Below, piece by piece: positions 24,624 through 32,499 of a stretch of DNA of 36,537 nucleotides (positions within the stretch are counted from its first letter, which is position 1; every line of letters starts with the position of its first letter). Source of the DNA: Oscillatoriales cyanobacterium (GTDB taxonomy: Bacteria > Cyanobacteriota > Cyanobacteriia > Cyanobacteriales > Microcoleaceae); NCBI GenBank assembly GCA_004293365.1, contig RDYN01000064.1, forward strand, positions 1-36,537, read 5' to 3'. The translations under genes and the position numbers were made by a program. Under the pieces are notes generated by a model. It was not told the DNA's origin. It made no database searches and worked only from the letters and a program-made list of their open reading frames with translations.

Positions 24624-25484
24624 ATGACAACAGACTCCAGACAAAAAAGAATCGGTATATTTGACAGTGGCGTGGGCGGTTTGACTGTTTTGACGCAGTT
24701 ATACAAACAATTGCCCAACGAATCAATACTTTATTTTGGAGATACGGCGAGACTGCCTTACGGCACTCGGGCTGCGTCGGAAATTGTGCATTTTGTCCGC
24801 GAAATTATGGCCTGGTTCGTGGAACAAGATGTAAAAATGGTGATTATGGCCTGCAACACCAGCTCTGCTTTGGCGATGGAGATGGTGCAGGCTGAGTTTG
24901 ATATTCCGGTGCTGGGAGTAATTCTGCCGGGGGCTCAGGCTGCGGTGCAGCAAGGCAAGCGGATCGGGGTGATCGCAACTCCGGCTACGGCTGCTAGCAA
25001 TGCCTATCGAAATGCGATTTTGGAAATGGACGATTCTTGTCGGGTATGGCAGGTTAGCTGTCCGGCTTTTGTGCCGCTGGTGGAGCAAAACCGGATTCAC
25101 GATCCTTATACTTCTGAGGTGGCTCGGGAATATTTGGCTCCTTTGATTCAGCAGCGAATTGATACGCTGATTTACGGTTGCACTCATTATCCGCTGTTGG
25201 CTCCCGTGTTGCGATCGCTCTTGCCTGCTGGGGTAAATTTAATCGATCCTGCGGTGCGCGTGGTGGCTGCTGCAGCCCGAGAATTGGAGGTTTTGGGGCT
25301 GCGAAATTCGGGGGAAGCGCTGCCGACTCGTTTTTGCGTGAGTGGTGCCCCGCAGCAGTTTGCGGACTTGTCGGTGCAGTGGCTGGGCTGCACTCCTGCG
25401 GTGGAGAAAATATCTCTGCCGACGGTTGTCCGTAGCGAAGCGGGGCGTAAGCCATCGCCCGTATCCGTCGAATCACTCGAATAA
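24624..25484 (+). CDS. murI: Glutamate racemase
   Basis: This 286-residue protein converts L- to D-glutamate for peptidoglycan precursors in the cytoplasm. The N-terminus has IGIFDSGVGGLTVLTQL and YFGDTARLPYGTR. The two catalytic cysteines are in MACNTSSA (Cys77) and YGCTHYPLL (near 188), and the conserved Asp of FDSG and Glu of the family core are present. The C-terminal tail (RSEAGRKPSPVSVESLE) is longer and less typical, and its DNA resembles repetitive 'AGCGAAGCGGGGCGTAAGCC' sequence, so the stop may have been shifted by repeat insertion. It lies 243 bp after amiC on the same strand, but repeat arrays separate them. A hairpin follows at 25656. Confidence 0.95.
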   Translation: MTTDSRQKRIGIFDSGVGGLTVLTQLYKQLPNESILYFGDTARLPYGTRAASEIVHFVREIMAWFVEQDVKMVIMACNTSSALAMEMVQAEFDIPVLGVILPGAQAAVQQGKRIGVIATPATAASNAYRNAILEMDDSCRVWQVSCPAFVPLVEQNRIHDPYTSEVAREYLAPLIQQRIDTLIYGCTHYPLLAPVLRSLLPAGVNLIDPAVRVVAAAARELEVLGLRNSGEALPTRFCVSGAPQQFADLSVQWLGCTPAVEKISLPTVVRSEAGRKPSPVSVESLE

Positions 25485-25810
25485 GCCCGAAATTTTATCG
25501 ATCGTTCGCAAGCGAATCTTGCAGCTATGGGAACGCCCAAATCTGACACCTGTTTCCCAAAGAAATGCAACTGTAGGTCAACTCCAAACCCATAGCTAAT
25601 CAGTCATTCCGATTCTTTAATCGAAAATCGAAAATCGAAAATCGAAAATCGTATTCCCCCCCACATCCCAGGCTTTTCGGGATTTGGGGGGTTTAATTAT
25701 TGCGATCGCAGGTAGCAATCAATCATCAATCTGTAATAAGATTTAACAAAAGCTTTGATGAACAATGCAAATAACGTCCTCTATCTGCTGGAGCTCTTCA
25801 GCCTTGAACC
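25485..25810. other. Spacer between murI and the NYN gene, with heptamer repeat
   Basis: GAAAATC is tandemly repeated four times at 25621-25651, adjacent to the murI terminator. The remaining bases up to the NYN start show no gene. Confidence 0.5.
25656..25694 (+). terminator. Probable terminator downstream of murI
   Basis: CCCCCCACATCCC pairs with GGGATTTGGGGGG (one mismatch) around a short CTTTT-containing loop and is followed by TTTAATTA. It lies about 170 bp after the murI stop. Confidence 0.55.
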
Positions 25811-26365
25811 ATGTCACCCTATATATCGCAAGCAGTGTTACTTGTAGACGGCTATAACATGATTGGACTTTGGCCTCGACTCCGAGAGAAGCGCGATCGC
25901 GACGAACTCGAAACAGCCCGCCGCGAGTTGATTGAGGTTTTAGTTAACTACAGCGCCGTTCAAGATTTTGAGGCCAGACTCGTGTTTGACGCTCACTATC
26001 GAGATACTCCGAGCGTTAAAGAAATTATTACTAAAAATTTATCAGTGCACTACACTGACTTCGGTCAGACGGCAGATACTTATATTGAAAAGTCTTGTGC
26101 TAGTTTGCGCTACGAGTTGCGATCGGTCAAAGGCAAAGGGCGGATGATTGTCGCCACCTCAGACCGAGCGCAGCAATTGACCGTAGTCGGCTACGGTGCC
26201 GAATGGATGTCCGCCGAACAACTAGCCGCTGACGTAGAATCCACCGCCCGCCGCAGCGAGCGCCAGCACAAATCCCGCAAACAAAACTCCAGTCGTTTTC
26301 TGTCCAATTCCCTCGATCCTGAATCGCAGCAGCGTCTCGCCAGAATGAGAATGGGGCTGCATTAG
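25811..26365 (+). CDS. NYN-domain (YacP/Rae1-like) RNase family protein
   Basis: This 184-residue protein has the YacP (DUF901) NYN pattern: VLLVDGYNMIGLWPRL with the first Asp, ELETARRELIEVLVNYSA, LVFDAHYRD, a VHYTDFGQTADTYIEK block with the second acidic cluster, and VATSDRAQQLTVVGYGAEWMSAEQL. Bacillus Rae1 of this family is a ribosome-associated endoribonuclease, so an RNA-cleaving role is plausible by homology. The tail is Arg/Ser-rich (RRSERQHKSRKQNSSR), consistent with RNA contact. Start at ATG 25811. It is followed 108 bp later by the split tRNA-Asn gene on the same strand. Confidence 0.85.
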   Translation: MSPYISQAVLLVDGYNMIGLWPRLREKRDRDELETARRELIEVLVNYSAVQDFEARLVFDAHYRDTPSVKEIITKNLSVHYTDFGQTADTYIEKSCASLRYELRSVKGKGRMIVATSDRAQQLTVVGYGAEWMSAEQLAADVESTARRSERQHKSRKQNSSRFLSNSLDPESQQRLARMRMGLH

Positions 26366-26473
26366 CTGCTGGAACCCGCTTTCTGTACGATCGAAAAAAA
26401 GTTTGTCAAAGGCCTTGCCAAATCCTCTAAGTTCAGCTACTATTAGTAAATGTGGGTGACAAAAACCACGCAA

Positions 26474-26847
26474 TCCTCGGTAGCTCAGTGGCAGAGCGAT
26501 CGGCTGTAATGAATCCAAGCCTTTGGTATTAACCAAAAGCCCTAGTGACATAGCAGCTTTATCCGGTAACGGGTACTGAAAAATCGGGTGAATTCAAGGA
26601 AACCGCAGCACTTTGGGTGGCGGCAATCTTGAGCCAAGTCCAGCGAAAGGCAGTGGTTTCGACCACAAGTAGCCGGAAAGGTGCAGAGACTAGAGATGAG
26701 GAGCCTAACCAATAAATCTCACAGCGCCCGACATCCCGCGATAGATGATAAGTCTTCGTTTTAGGGATGATGATATAGTCCGCGCCCTTCGGAAACGTTG
26801 GGATAAGTGTAACCGATTGGTCGTAGGTTCAAATCCTACCCGGGGAG
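26474..26847 (+). tRNA. trnN: tRNA-Asn(GUU) interrupted by a group I intron
   Basis: Exons 26474-26507 and 26810-26847 join to a 72-nt tRNA lacking an encoded CCA. Acceptor TCCTCGG pairs with CCGGGGA (one T-G), D arm GCTC/GAGC, anticodon stem ATCGG/CCGAT, loop CTGTTAA with anticodon GTT, and T arm GTAGG/CCTAC. The body (TCGG..CCGATTGGTCGTAGGTTC) matches cyanobacterial and plastid tRNA-Asn. The intron sits between U35 and U36 of the anticodon. The alternative split, giving anticodon UGU, is contradicted by the tRNA-Asn body and by the IGS pairing. Confidence 0.9.
26508..26809 (+). ncRNA. Group I intron in tRNA-Asn
   Basis: This 302-nt intron follows exon U26507 and ends with G26809 (omega-G). 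The internal guide GCAGCT at 26553-26558 pairs with exon GGCTGT (26502-26507), with the diagnostic U-G wobble at the splice site. Core segments are present: P near AATTCAAGGAAACCGC (26591), Q GGCAATCTTGAGCCAAGTC (26622), R GGAAAGGTGCAGAGACTA (26675-26692) and S GATGATATAGTCC (about 26769). These resemble the tRNA-Leu(UAA) intron of cyanobacteria and plastids. No homing endonuclease is encoded. The P1 loop is long (45 nt) and can form its own hairpin (CTTTGGT..ACCAAAAG). Self-splicing is likely but not shown. Confidence 0.9.
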
Positions 26848-26857
26848 TTAGTAAAAG

Positions 26858-26896
26858 TCTGAAGTTGGAAATTTTCCAGCTTCAGATTTTTTTTTG
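26858..26896 (+). terminator. Terminator of the tRNA-Asn gene
   Basis: TCTGAAGTTGGAAA pairs with TTTCCAGCTTCAGA (one G-U) and is followed by nine T residues. A textbook intrinsic terminator 10 bp after the tRNA. Confidence 0.85.
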
Positions 26897-26989
26897 TTGA
26901 TTATGGTCATCAACCCCAAGCCGATTCTCGTCAGATTAAAAACATCCGTTTAGAATTCCCATGAATGCAAGAGCAGCGAGAGATAAAAC

Positions 26990-28711
26990 CTAAAAAAACC
27001 TTACAGGGAACTGCAGTTGCGAAGCCCAGAGACCGTCAATCTTTGCAATCAATTCACTTCCAGCCCAGAGAAAGGTTTGAGTGATGAGGTTTTGCGCCTC
27101 AATATTCACGCCGCCCAAAATTATGTCACTGTCTGGATTAAACCTCTGAATATAGGCGTAATCATTGTTACCAGCGAGTGAGTACCAATTTGTTGTGTTA
27201 TCACCAATATAAAAGGCGTTAAGAGATTGACCGTTGTTGCCAATTAAAGTATCTACCTCAACACCAGACGCCCCGTTGCTTTCTGAACCTCTTAATGAGT
27301 TCTGACCCGCACCACCTCCGAGAGTGTCGTTTCCCAAACCTCCAAACAAGATATTAATGCCGTTTCCACCAGTGAGATAATCATTGCCCTCATTACCGCG
27401 AATGGTATTCCTGCCATCTCCGGCATTAATGTTGTCATTTCCAGCCCCGCCGCTTATGGTGTCATTCCCTGTACCAGCACTGATAAAATCACCACCCGCC
27501 TCACCAAAGATCAGATTATTCCCATCTGAGCCACCAAGGGCGTCAACTCCATCACCGCCGAAGATGATGTCATTACCCGTGCCCGCAGAAACGATGTCGT
27601 CCCCATCCCCAAAGTAATAAGTATTGTTGCCATTGTTGTTGTAATATTTCCCAAAAACCCCACCTCCCGTTAATACGTCGTTGCCGTTGGTCGCATAGAT
27701 GATTCGGTCATTTATCCCGCCATCAAGCTTAGCACCAACCAAAAACAAAGGATTATATTGAGCATCAACGGGAATCACTCCTTCATGCACTTGAGGAGAG
27801 ACATTAAAATCCCCTTTATAAAAGTTTGGTCGAAATTGATGATCGGCCCGCGTGTCACTCAGACCCAGAATATTTGTGGCTAAACGAGAATTGCCGGCTG
27901 CATCAGTTTTAACCAAACTTGTGTAGGCGGTCACGACACCGTTGTGTTGAGCGATTTGGTCTGCGATATTATTCGGAGCGGTGCCGAAGTCAAACAGGAA
28001 GGATTCCTTGGCAGTTCCAGCTTGAGCTTCATTTCCTGCTAAACTACTGATGCCGTTAAAACTTCTTGAAACCGCAGCACCACCGAAGTCTAAGCGTTTG
28101 ATTGGGTCTGGAGTTCCTCCATTCCTTACGTATCCATTTGATAAGTCAGTATCGAAGCCATTAACTCTATCGTATGGACTGACATCTTTCGCCTTATTTG
28201 ATGCTGGGTCAAGCGCTGTAACCGAACTCACTTGACTTCCGTAGGTATTGAAACTGGCTGCAAGATCGCTGGCAAGGTGAGCGCCGAGACTATTTCCAAC
28301 AATATTGAGTGCTGCCGCTGGCATTCCCCACTCCAGAGCAAGTTTGTCTCGAATGGCTTTGGCCACTGGGGTAATCCATGAACCAGACCTGTAAAGATCT
28401 CCGGCAGCGATCCCTAATGGCCCAATATTGAAGAACTTGGTGCCACTCACTTGAGTCCAGTCAAGGGCTAAAACCGTATCGTTTGGGTTGGCATCCCTGA
28501 TGGCTGCCGCCAGATTTGGATCGTAATAATCGGCGGGATTTGTGAAACCCGGAAGTAGTAGCCATACTTTTTGTCCGCTCCATTGATCGGCAGAGGGAGT
28601 ACCGAAGGGCGCGCGAATATTTATTTGGCGCTGACTTGGACTAAAAGCATTACTAGGTGGGTTTTTAGTTTCGCCACCTGTCACCAAAAACGGAGTATCG
28701 ATTACTGCCAT
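26990..28711 (-). CDS. RTX-type calcium-binding lipase/esterase
   Basis: This 573-residue protein starts MAVIDTPFLVTGGETKNPPS behind GAGAGGAA. Residues about 46-175 form a lipase-like alpha/beta fold: KVWLLLPGFTNP, ALNIVGNSLGAHLA with Ser141 in G-N-S-L-G, and SVTALDPAS with Asp168 as likely acid. From about 330 come at least seven RTX nonapeptides (for example GGDGVDALGG, GTGNDTISGGAGNDNI, GNEGNDYLTGGNG) that bind calcium in a parallel beta-roll, typical of type I secreted proteins without an N-terminal signal peptide. The last 80 residues form a cap-like C-terminal module common in cyanobacterial RTX proteins. It lies 49 bp downstream of a PEP-CTERM-like gene and is the only full-length copy in the amplified block. 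Confidence 0.9.
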   Translation of the reverse strand: MAVIDTPFLVTGGETKNPPSNAFSPSQRQINIRAPFGTPSADQWSGQKVWLLLPGFTNPADYYDPNLAAAIRDANPNDTVLALDWTQVSGTKFFNIGPLGIAAGDLYRSGSWITPVAKAIRDKLALEWGMPAAALNIVGNSLGAHLASDLAASFNTYGSQVSSVTALDPASNKAKDVSPYDRVNGFDTDLSNGYVRNGGTPDPIKRLDFGGAAVSRSFNGISSLAGNEAQAGTAKESFLFDFGTAPNNIADQIAQHNGVVTAYTSLVKTDAAGNSRLATNILGLSDTRADHQFRPNFYKGDFNVSPQVHEGVIPVDAQYNPLFLVGAKLDGGINDRIIYATNGNDVLTGGGVFGKYYNNNGNNTYYFGDGDDIVSAGTGNDIIFGGDGVDALGGSDGNNLIFGEAGGDFISAGTGNDTISGGAGNDNINAGDGRNTIRGNEGNDYLTGGNGINILFGGLGNDTLGGGAGQNSLRGSESNGASGVEVDTLIGNNGQSLNAFYIGDNTTNWYSLAGNNDYAYIQRFNPDSDIILGGVNIEAQNLITQTFLWAGSELIAKIDGLWASQLQFPVRFF

Positions 28712-28760
28712 TGGAAATTCCTCTCAAGTTAGGTTGTTAAAAATTATTTGTTTCTGTTGA

Positions 28761-29357
28761 CTAACCCTTTCTCGACTTTCTCCACAGGTGAACCCCACCC
28801 AAGCCCAAGAAAGCCAACAATGAGGCGAAGGGGGAAGAGTTCTCTGGTACAGGAGTAGGTTCAGTAGTAGGTTCAGTAATTTCTAAGGTCACAATCCCAT
28901 CACCTCCAATAGTTCCATTTCGCAAGGCGAAATTAAATGACCTGGGATCTCCGAACATCAGTCCGTCTTTTCCAGACACAGAAAAAATTTGTAAGCCAAA
29001 TTGAGTTGGAATTCCGTTCTCAAAAGCCAAAACAGGAGCGTCTGGAAATCCATCAACATCACTGGCAGTATAGGTGACAGGAGTTAAGCCATCAGCAAAA
29101 TTCAGAAATTTAAAGTTAAAGGATAGCAGTCCCGCTAGATCTCCATTTCCACCATTGATGGTCATGTATTCTGAGCCGACTCGGGTCAGATGTGTATCGT
29201 CGTAGGCAAAGTCACCTGTGTAGACCCCCGCAAAGTCGCCACCTATTACGTCAACCCTGATTGTGCCTCCTATTGTAGCCGCCATAACTGGATCTCCTCC
29301 TAATGTGGATATCAAATATGTCCCCAGGATAGCGGTCAGTCCATATTTTATGTTCAT
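28761..29357 (-). CDS. PEP-CTERM-like exported protein, copy 1
   Basis: This 198-residue protein has a signal peptide (NIKYGLTAILGTYLISTLGG then MAA), a middle region of beta-strands (GVYTGDFAYDDTHLTRVG, VTYTASD, VLAFENGIPTQFGLQ), and a C-terminus PVPENSSPFASLLAFLGLGG followed by a basic tail (WRKSRKG). 'VPE-N...hydrophobic helix...R-K-x-R-K' is a PEP-CTERM-like sorting signal in which Asn replaces the second Pro; such signals are cut by exosortases. It lies 49 bp upstream of the lipase on the same strand, suggesting an operon. Two paralogues (29706 and 30550) are about 70-75 percent identical by eye. The start is ATG 29357 behind AGGA. Confidence 0.8.
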   Translation of the reverse strand: MNIKYGLTAILGTYLISTLGGDPVMAATIGGTIRVDVIGGDFAGVYTGDFAYDDTHLTRVGSEYMTINGGNGDLAGLLSFNFKFLNFADGLTPVTYTASDVDGFPDAPVLAFENGIPTQFGLQIFSVSGKDGLMFGDPRSFNFALRNGTIGGDGIVTLEITEPTTEPTPVPENSSPFASLLAFLGLGGVHLWRKSRKG

Positions 29358-29538
29358 TAGATATTCCTGATTTGAAAGGCTTCACCCACAAGAGCGAGTT
29401 TGTTTTCGTGTGTAGCAGCAATTAACGAAAACAACATCTTGAGATACAAATTAAAGCTTCTTATCGGTATTGTAAATCCGTAAATTTACTAGATTTTATG
29501 AGGCGAAATTAGGATATCTTGTGAAAATCTCAGTAATT
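29358..29538 (-). promoter_or_regulatory. Conserved upstream region of PEP-CTERM copy 1
   Basis: About 120 bp upstream of the start is nearly identical to the regions before copies 2 and 3 (30333-30480 and 32318-32500). A 9-bp dyad TGTTTTCGT (29401-29409) / ACGAAAACA (29425-29433), centred about 60 bp before the ATG, is a candidate operator or RNA hairpin. A TAAATTTAC palindrome near 29480 is also shared. The AGGA ribosome site is 7 bp from the ATG. Confidence 0.5.
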
Positions 29539-29670
29539 CTATTTACGCCCAGCTTTCCTGAGAATCGGCGCGCGAATATTCATTTGACGCTGACTTGGGC
29601 TAAAAGCATTAGTAGGTGGTCTGTTAGTTTCACCACCTGTTACCAAAAATGGAGTATTTATTACTGTCAT
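29539..29670 (-). pseudogene. 43-codon copy of the lipase 5' end, copy B
   Basis: The frame MTVINTPFLVTGGETNRPPT through QRQMNIRAP matches lipase residues 1-36, then ends ILRKAGRK-stop, unrelated to the lipase. The same fusion point and tail occur in copy C (32500-32631), so truncation predates duplication. The upstream CTAACTTGAGAGGAATAGAC leader with its ribosome site is kept, so a peptide might still be made. It lies 35 bp after PEP-CTERM copy 2, as the lipase lies after copy 1. Confidence 0.65.
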
Positions 29671-29705
29671 TGTCTATTCCTCTCAAGTTAGGTTGGTAAA
29701 GATGA

Positions 29706-30329
29706 TTAATTGTTTCCCTTTCTCGACTTTCTCCAGAAGTGAACTCTACCCAAGCCCAAAAAAGCTAACAATGAGGCGAAGGGGGAGGCGTTCTCCGGTA
29801 CGGGAGCAGGAGGAGATTCGTTAATGTCTAAGGTCACAAGCCCCCCACCTGTAACAGCTCCATCTCGCAAGAAGAACTGAAATATCCCCGGATCTCCAAA
29901 CATAAATCTGTTATTTCCATCCAAAACTCCACTCTTATTTACCCCAAAAACGTTGAAGCCAAATTGAGTGGAAACTCCGTTCTCAAAAGCCAAAACAGGA
30001 TTATCTGGGAAGTTTAAATCATCACTGGCCGTATAGGTGACAGGAGTTAAGCCATCAGCAAAGTCCAGAAATCTAAAGTTCAGAGATAGCAGTCCTGGTA
30101 TAATTCGATCGTTGATGGTCAAAACCTCCTCCCCAACTTTGGTCAAATGTGTATCGTCGTAGGCAAAGTCACCTGTGTAGACACCCGCGAATTTGGGATC
30201 GGTGACGTAGGCGACATCGACGTTGACTTTGATTGTGCCTGTGATTGTAGCTGCCATAGCGGGATCTCCTCCTAATGTGGATATTAAATATGTTCCAAGG
30301 ATAGCGGTCAGTCCATATTTTATGTTCAT
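29706..30329 (-). CDS. PEP-CTERM-like exported protein, copy 2
   Basis: About 207 residues; ATG 30329 is preferred to the adjacent ATG 30332 because it restores the 7-bp spacing from AGGA seen in copy 1. The layout is as copy 1: signal peptide (same first 20 residues, GGDPAMAA), core with GVYTGDFAYDDTHLTKVGEE and VLAFENGVSTQFGF, an extra VNKSGVLDGNNR insertion, and a C-terminal PVPENASPFASLLAFLGLGR motif with WRKSRKG basic tail. Function is unknown; surface anchoring or an exosortase substrate is inferred from the tail. Confidence 0.8.
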   Translation of the reverse strand: MNIKYGLTAILGTYLISTLGGDPAMAATITGTIKVNVDVAYVTDPKFAGVYTGDFAYDDTHLTKVGEEVLTINDRIIPGLLSLNFRFLDFADGLTPVTYTASDDLNFPDNPVLAFENGVSTQFGFNVFGVNKSGVLDGNNRFMFGDPGIFQFFLRDGAVTGGGLVTLDINESPPAPVPENASPFASLLAFLGLGRVHFWRKSRKGNN

Positions 30330-30549
30330 CATATATTCCTGATTTGAAAGGCTTCACCCACAGCAGTGAGTTTGTTTTCGTCTGTAGCAGCAATTAACGA
30401 AAACAACATCTTGAGATACAGATTAAAGCTTTTTTGCCGTATTTGATACCGTAAATTTACTAGAGTTTTTGAACCCAAATAAATCATGAAATATTTTTTA
30501 AATGTAAGTAATTTTATCTAGATTTAGCTTCAAGTTAGGTTGTTAAAGA
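30330..30549 (-). other. Spacer between PEP-CTERM copies 3 and 2, with the lipase fragment deleted
   Basis: It holds the conserved promoter-like region, with the dyad at 30373-30381 and 30397-30405. At 30530-30549 only the lipase leader trace TTCAAGTTAGGTTGTTAAAG survives; the 43-codon fragment found in the other two positions is missing. This indicates deletion within one amplified unit. Confidence 0.55.
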
Positions 30550-31173
30550 TTAGTTGTTTGCCTTTTTAGACTTTCTCCACAAGTTAACTCCACCCAAGCC
30601 CAAAAAGGCTAACAATGAGGCGAAGGGGGAGGCGTTCTCCGGTACGGGAGCAGGAGGAGATTCGTTAATGTCTAAGGTCACAGTACCCTCACCTTGAATA
30701 GTTCCATTTCGCAAAACGAACTGAAATATCCCAGGATCGGCAAACATAAATCCGTTATTTCCACCCCAAACTCCGCCATCATTTCCTGGAATAACTTGCA
30801 AACCAAATTGAATGGGAATTCCGTTCTCAAAATACAAAACAGGAGTATCTGGGAAGGTGAACTCATCCCTGGCCGTATAGGTGACAGGAGTTAAGGCTGT
30901 AGCAAAGTCCAGAAATCTAAAGTTAAAAGATAGCAGTCCCCGCCGCTCTCCAATTCCACCATTGATGGTCATGACCTCTTCGCCAACTTTGGTCAGATGC
31001 GTATCATCGTAGGAAAAGTCACCTGTGTAGACACCCGCAAACTTGGGGTCGTTGACTTTGAGGACGTTGACTTTGATTGTGCCTCCTATTGTGGCTGCCA
31101 TAGCGGAATCTCCTGGGAATGTGGATATTAAATATGTTCCAAGGATAGCGGTCAGTCCATATTTTATGTTCAT
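30550..31173 (-). CDS. PEP-CTERM-like exported protein, copy 3, with an IS at its start codon
   Basis: From ATG 31173 about 207 residues read as copy 1 and 2: MNIKYGLTAILGTYLISTFP, GVYTGDFSYDDTHLTKVGEE, VLYFENGIPIQFGLQ, and the tail PVPENASPFASLLAFLGLGG with WRKSKKANN. The A of the ATG comes from the terminal base of the inserted element (31173-32312), so the reading frame is intact but its native ribosome site and promoter are 1.1 kb away. The frame extends upstream into the element to TTG 31200, but no good ribosome site is seen there. Expression now depends on an outward promoter in the IS, if any. Confidence 0.75.
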   Translation of the reverse strand: MNIKYGLTAILGTYLISTFPGDSAMAATIGGTIKVNVLKVNDPKFAGVYTGDFSYDDTHLTKVGEEVMTINGGIGERRGLLSFNFRFLDFATALTPVTYTARDEFTFPDTPVLYFENGIPIQFGLQVIPGNDGGVWGGNNGFMFADPGIFQFVLRNGTIQGEGTVTLDINESPPAPVPENASPFASLLAFLGLGGVNLWRKSKKANN

Positions 31174-32312
31174 AGGACTTACGCATTGACAGAATAACAA
31201 AATAGTGCATTGATAAATAAGGGTCGTCTAGTAATGGGTATGGGAGAATGAGAGAAATTACTAAACCCTCGACAGCACAATGCAATCTAGACATCTACAC
31301 CTTATTTTTGCTGTCAGAGCCAAAATATGGAGGGTGCAGTAGGTTAGCCGAGATACTGGGAGATGTTTCACATGATAGTATCAATCGCTTTTTATTGAGA
31401 GAGAGATATGAACCAAAAGATTTATTTAGCATAATAGAGAAAATTATCAACCTGGTAGGGGGGATATTAAGTGTAGACGATACAGTCGTAGAAAAGATTT
31501 ACAGCGACCCTAAAAATGCGGAATTAATCAGTTATTTTTGGTCAGGTAAAGCCCATAAAACTATTATTGGCTTAAACTTAATCACTCTATATTACAGCGA
31601 TATTAATGGTAAGTCAGTGCCAATAAATTATAGAATATATGATCAAAAGGAGGGAAAAACAAAAAACGATTATTTTAGAGAAATGGTAAGTGAAATAATA
31701 AGCTGGGGAGTCAAACCCAGAATGGTAACAGGAGATAGTTGGTATTCAGGAGTAGAAAACTTGAAATTTCTAAAAAACCAGAAATTGGGTTTCCTATTCG
31801 GAATTGAAAAAAATAGAACTGTTTCAAATGAACCACAGAAGTATTGTCAGGTAAGCACTCTGGCTATTCCCGAAGAAGGATTAAAGACTCATCTGAAAGA
31901 ATTTGGATTTATAAAGTTGTTTAGGAAAGACTTTAAAAAAGAAGACTCTAGACATTATATTTTATATCTGCCAGATGAGGAGAAAATTCAAGACATAACC
32001 AGAAGTAGCTTCGTCACAATTCATGATACTCATTGGGGTATTGAAACTTTTCATCGTGCTATAAAACAAGTATGTGGAATTTGTCGATTCATGGTTAGAG
32101 ATACCTCGGGAATAAAAACACATATATTTTGTTCACTTCAAGCTTTTGTGAAATTGGAGTTTATGCGCTCTGAAAACATAATTAGCAATTGGTATGAAGT
32201 ACAGAGGAATCTGTTTACTTCTGTTGTCCGTGAGCATATTTTTGCCAACCTTCACAAGGATGCCATTATCTAGACTACATAGATGATATTTTTTGTCAAT
32301 GCGTAAGTCCTA
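31173..32312 (+). mobile_element. IS701-like insertion sequence, 1140 bp, apparently intact
   Basis: The ends are a perfect 19-bp inverted repeat, TAGGACTTACGCATTGACA. GTTCA flanks it on both sides (31168-31172 and 32313-32317), a 5-bp target duplication. A single DDE transposase gene fills the interior. The uninterrupted target is visible in the paralogous sites before copies 1 and 2. Confidence 0.9.
31248..32273 (+). CDS. IS701-like DDE transposase
   Basis: This 341-residue protein has the three acidic residues of a DDE transposase: LSVDDTVVEKIY, MVTGDSWYSG and HWGIETFHRAIKQ (Y-(2)-R-(3)-E-(6)-K-like end motif as HWGIE..R..K). CGICRFMVRD and HIFCSLQAFVKLE follow. The order and length fit the IS701/IS4-related families frequent in cyanobacteria; exact family assignment needs a database. 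The frame is undamaged, so the element may be active. Its low GC content differs from the surrounding genes. Confidence 0.88.
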   Translation: MREITKPSTAQCNLDIYTLFLLSEPKYGGCSRLAEILGDVSHDSINRFLLRERYEPKDLFSIIEKIINLVGGILSVDDTVVEKIYSDPKNAELISYFWSGKAHKTIIGLNLITLYYSDINGKSVPINYRIYDQKEGKTKNDYFREMVSEIISWGVKPRMVTGDSWYSGVENLKFLKNQKLGFLFGIEKNRTVSNEPQKYCQVSTLAIPEEGLKTHLKEFGFIKLFRKDFKKEDSRHYILYLPDEEKIQDITRSSFVTIHDTHWGIETFHRAIKQVCGICRFMVRDTSGIKTHIFCSLQAFVKLEFMRSENIISNWYEVQRNLFTSVVREHIFANLHKDAII

Positions 32313-32317
32313 GTTCA

Positions 32318-32499
32318 TTAAGATATTCCTGTTTTGAAAGGCTTCACCCACAGCAGTGAGTTTGTTTTCATTTGTAGCAGCAATTTACGAAAACAACATC
32401 TTGAGATACAAATTAAAGCTTCTTATCGGTATTGTAAATCCGTAAATTTACTAAATTTTTTTGCCAAAATTAGGATATTTTGTGAAAATATCAGTAATT
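32318..32499 (-). promoter_or_regulatory. Original upstream region of PEP-CTERM copy 3, displaced by the IS
   Basis: The sequence continues the paralogous upstream region (TTAAGATATTCCTGTTTTGAAAG and the dyad TGTTTTCAT 32363-32371 / ACGAAAACA 32387-32395, now with one mismatch). It is separated from its gene by the inserted element. Confidence 0.55.

Noticed and set aside
26474..26847. Reading the split tRNA as tRNA-Thr(UGU)
   Set aside because: The bases TGTAA occur at both ends of the intron so that split is possible, but the tRNA body matches tRNA-Asn and the guide pairing places the U-G wobble at U26507, giving GUU.
29539..29670. Treating the 43-codon lipase stubs as confirmed small genes
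   Set aside because: They keep start codons and ribosome sites, but identity with the lipase N-terminus and a shared truncation point make pseudogene status the safer call.
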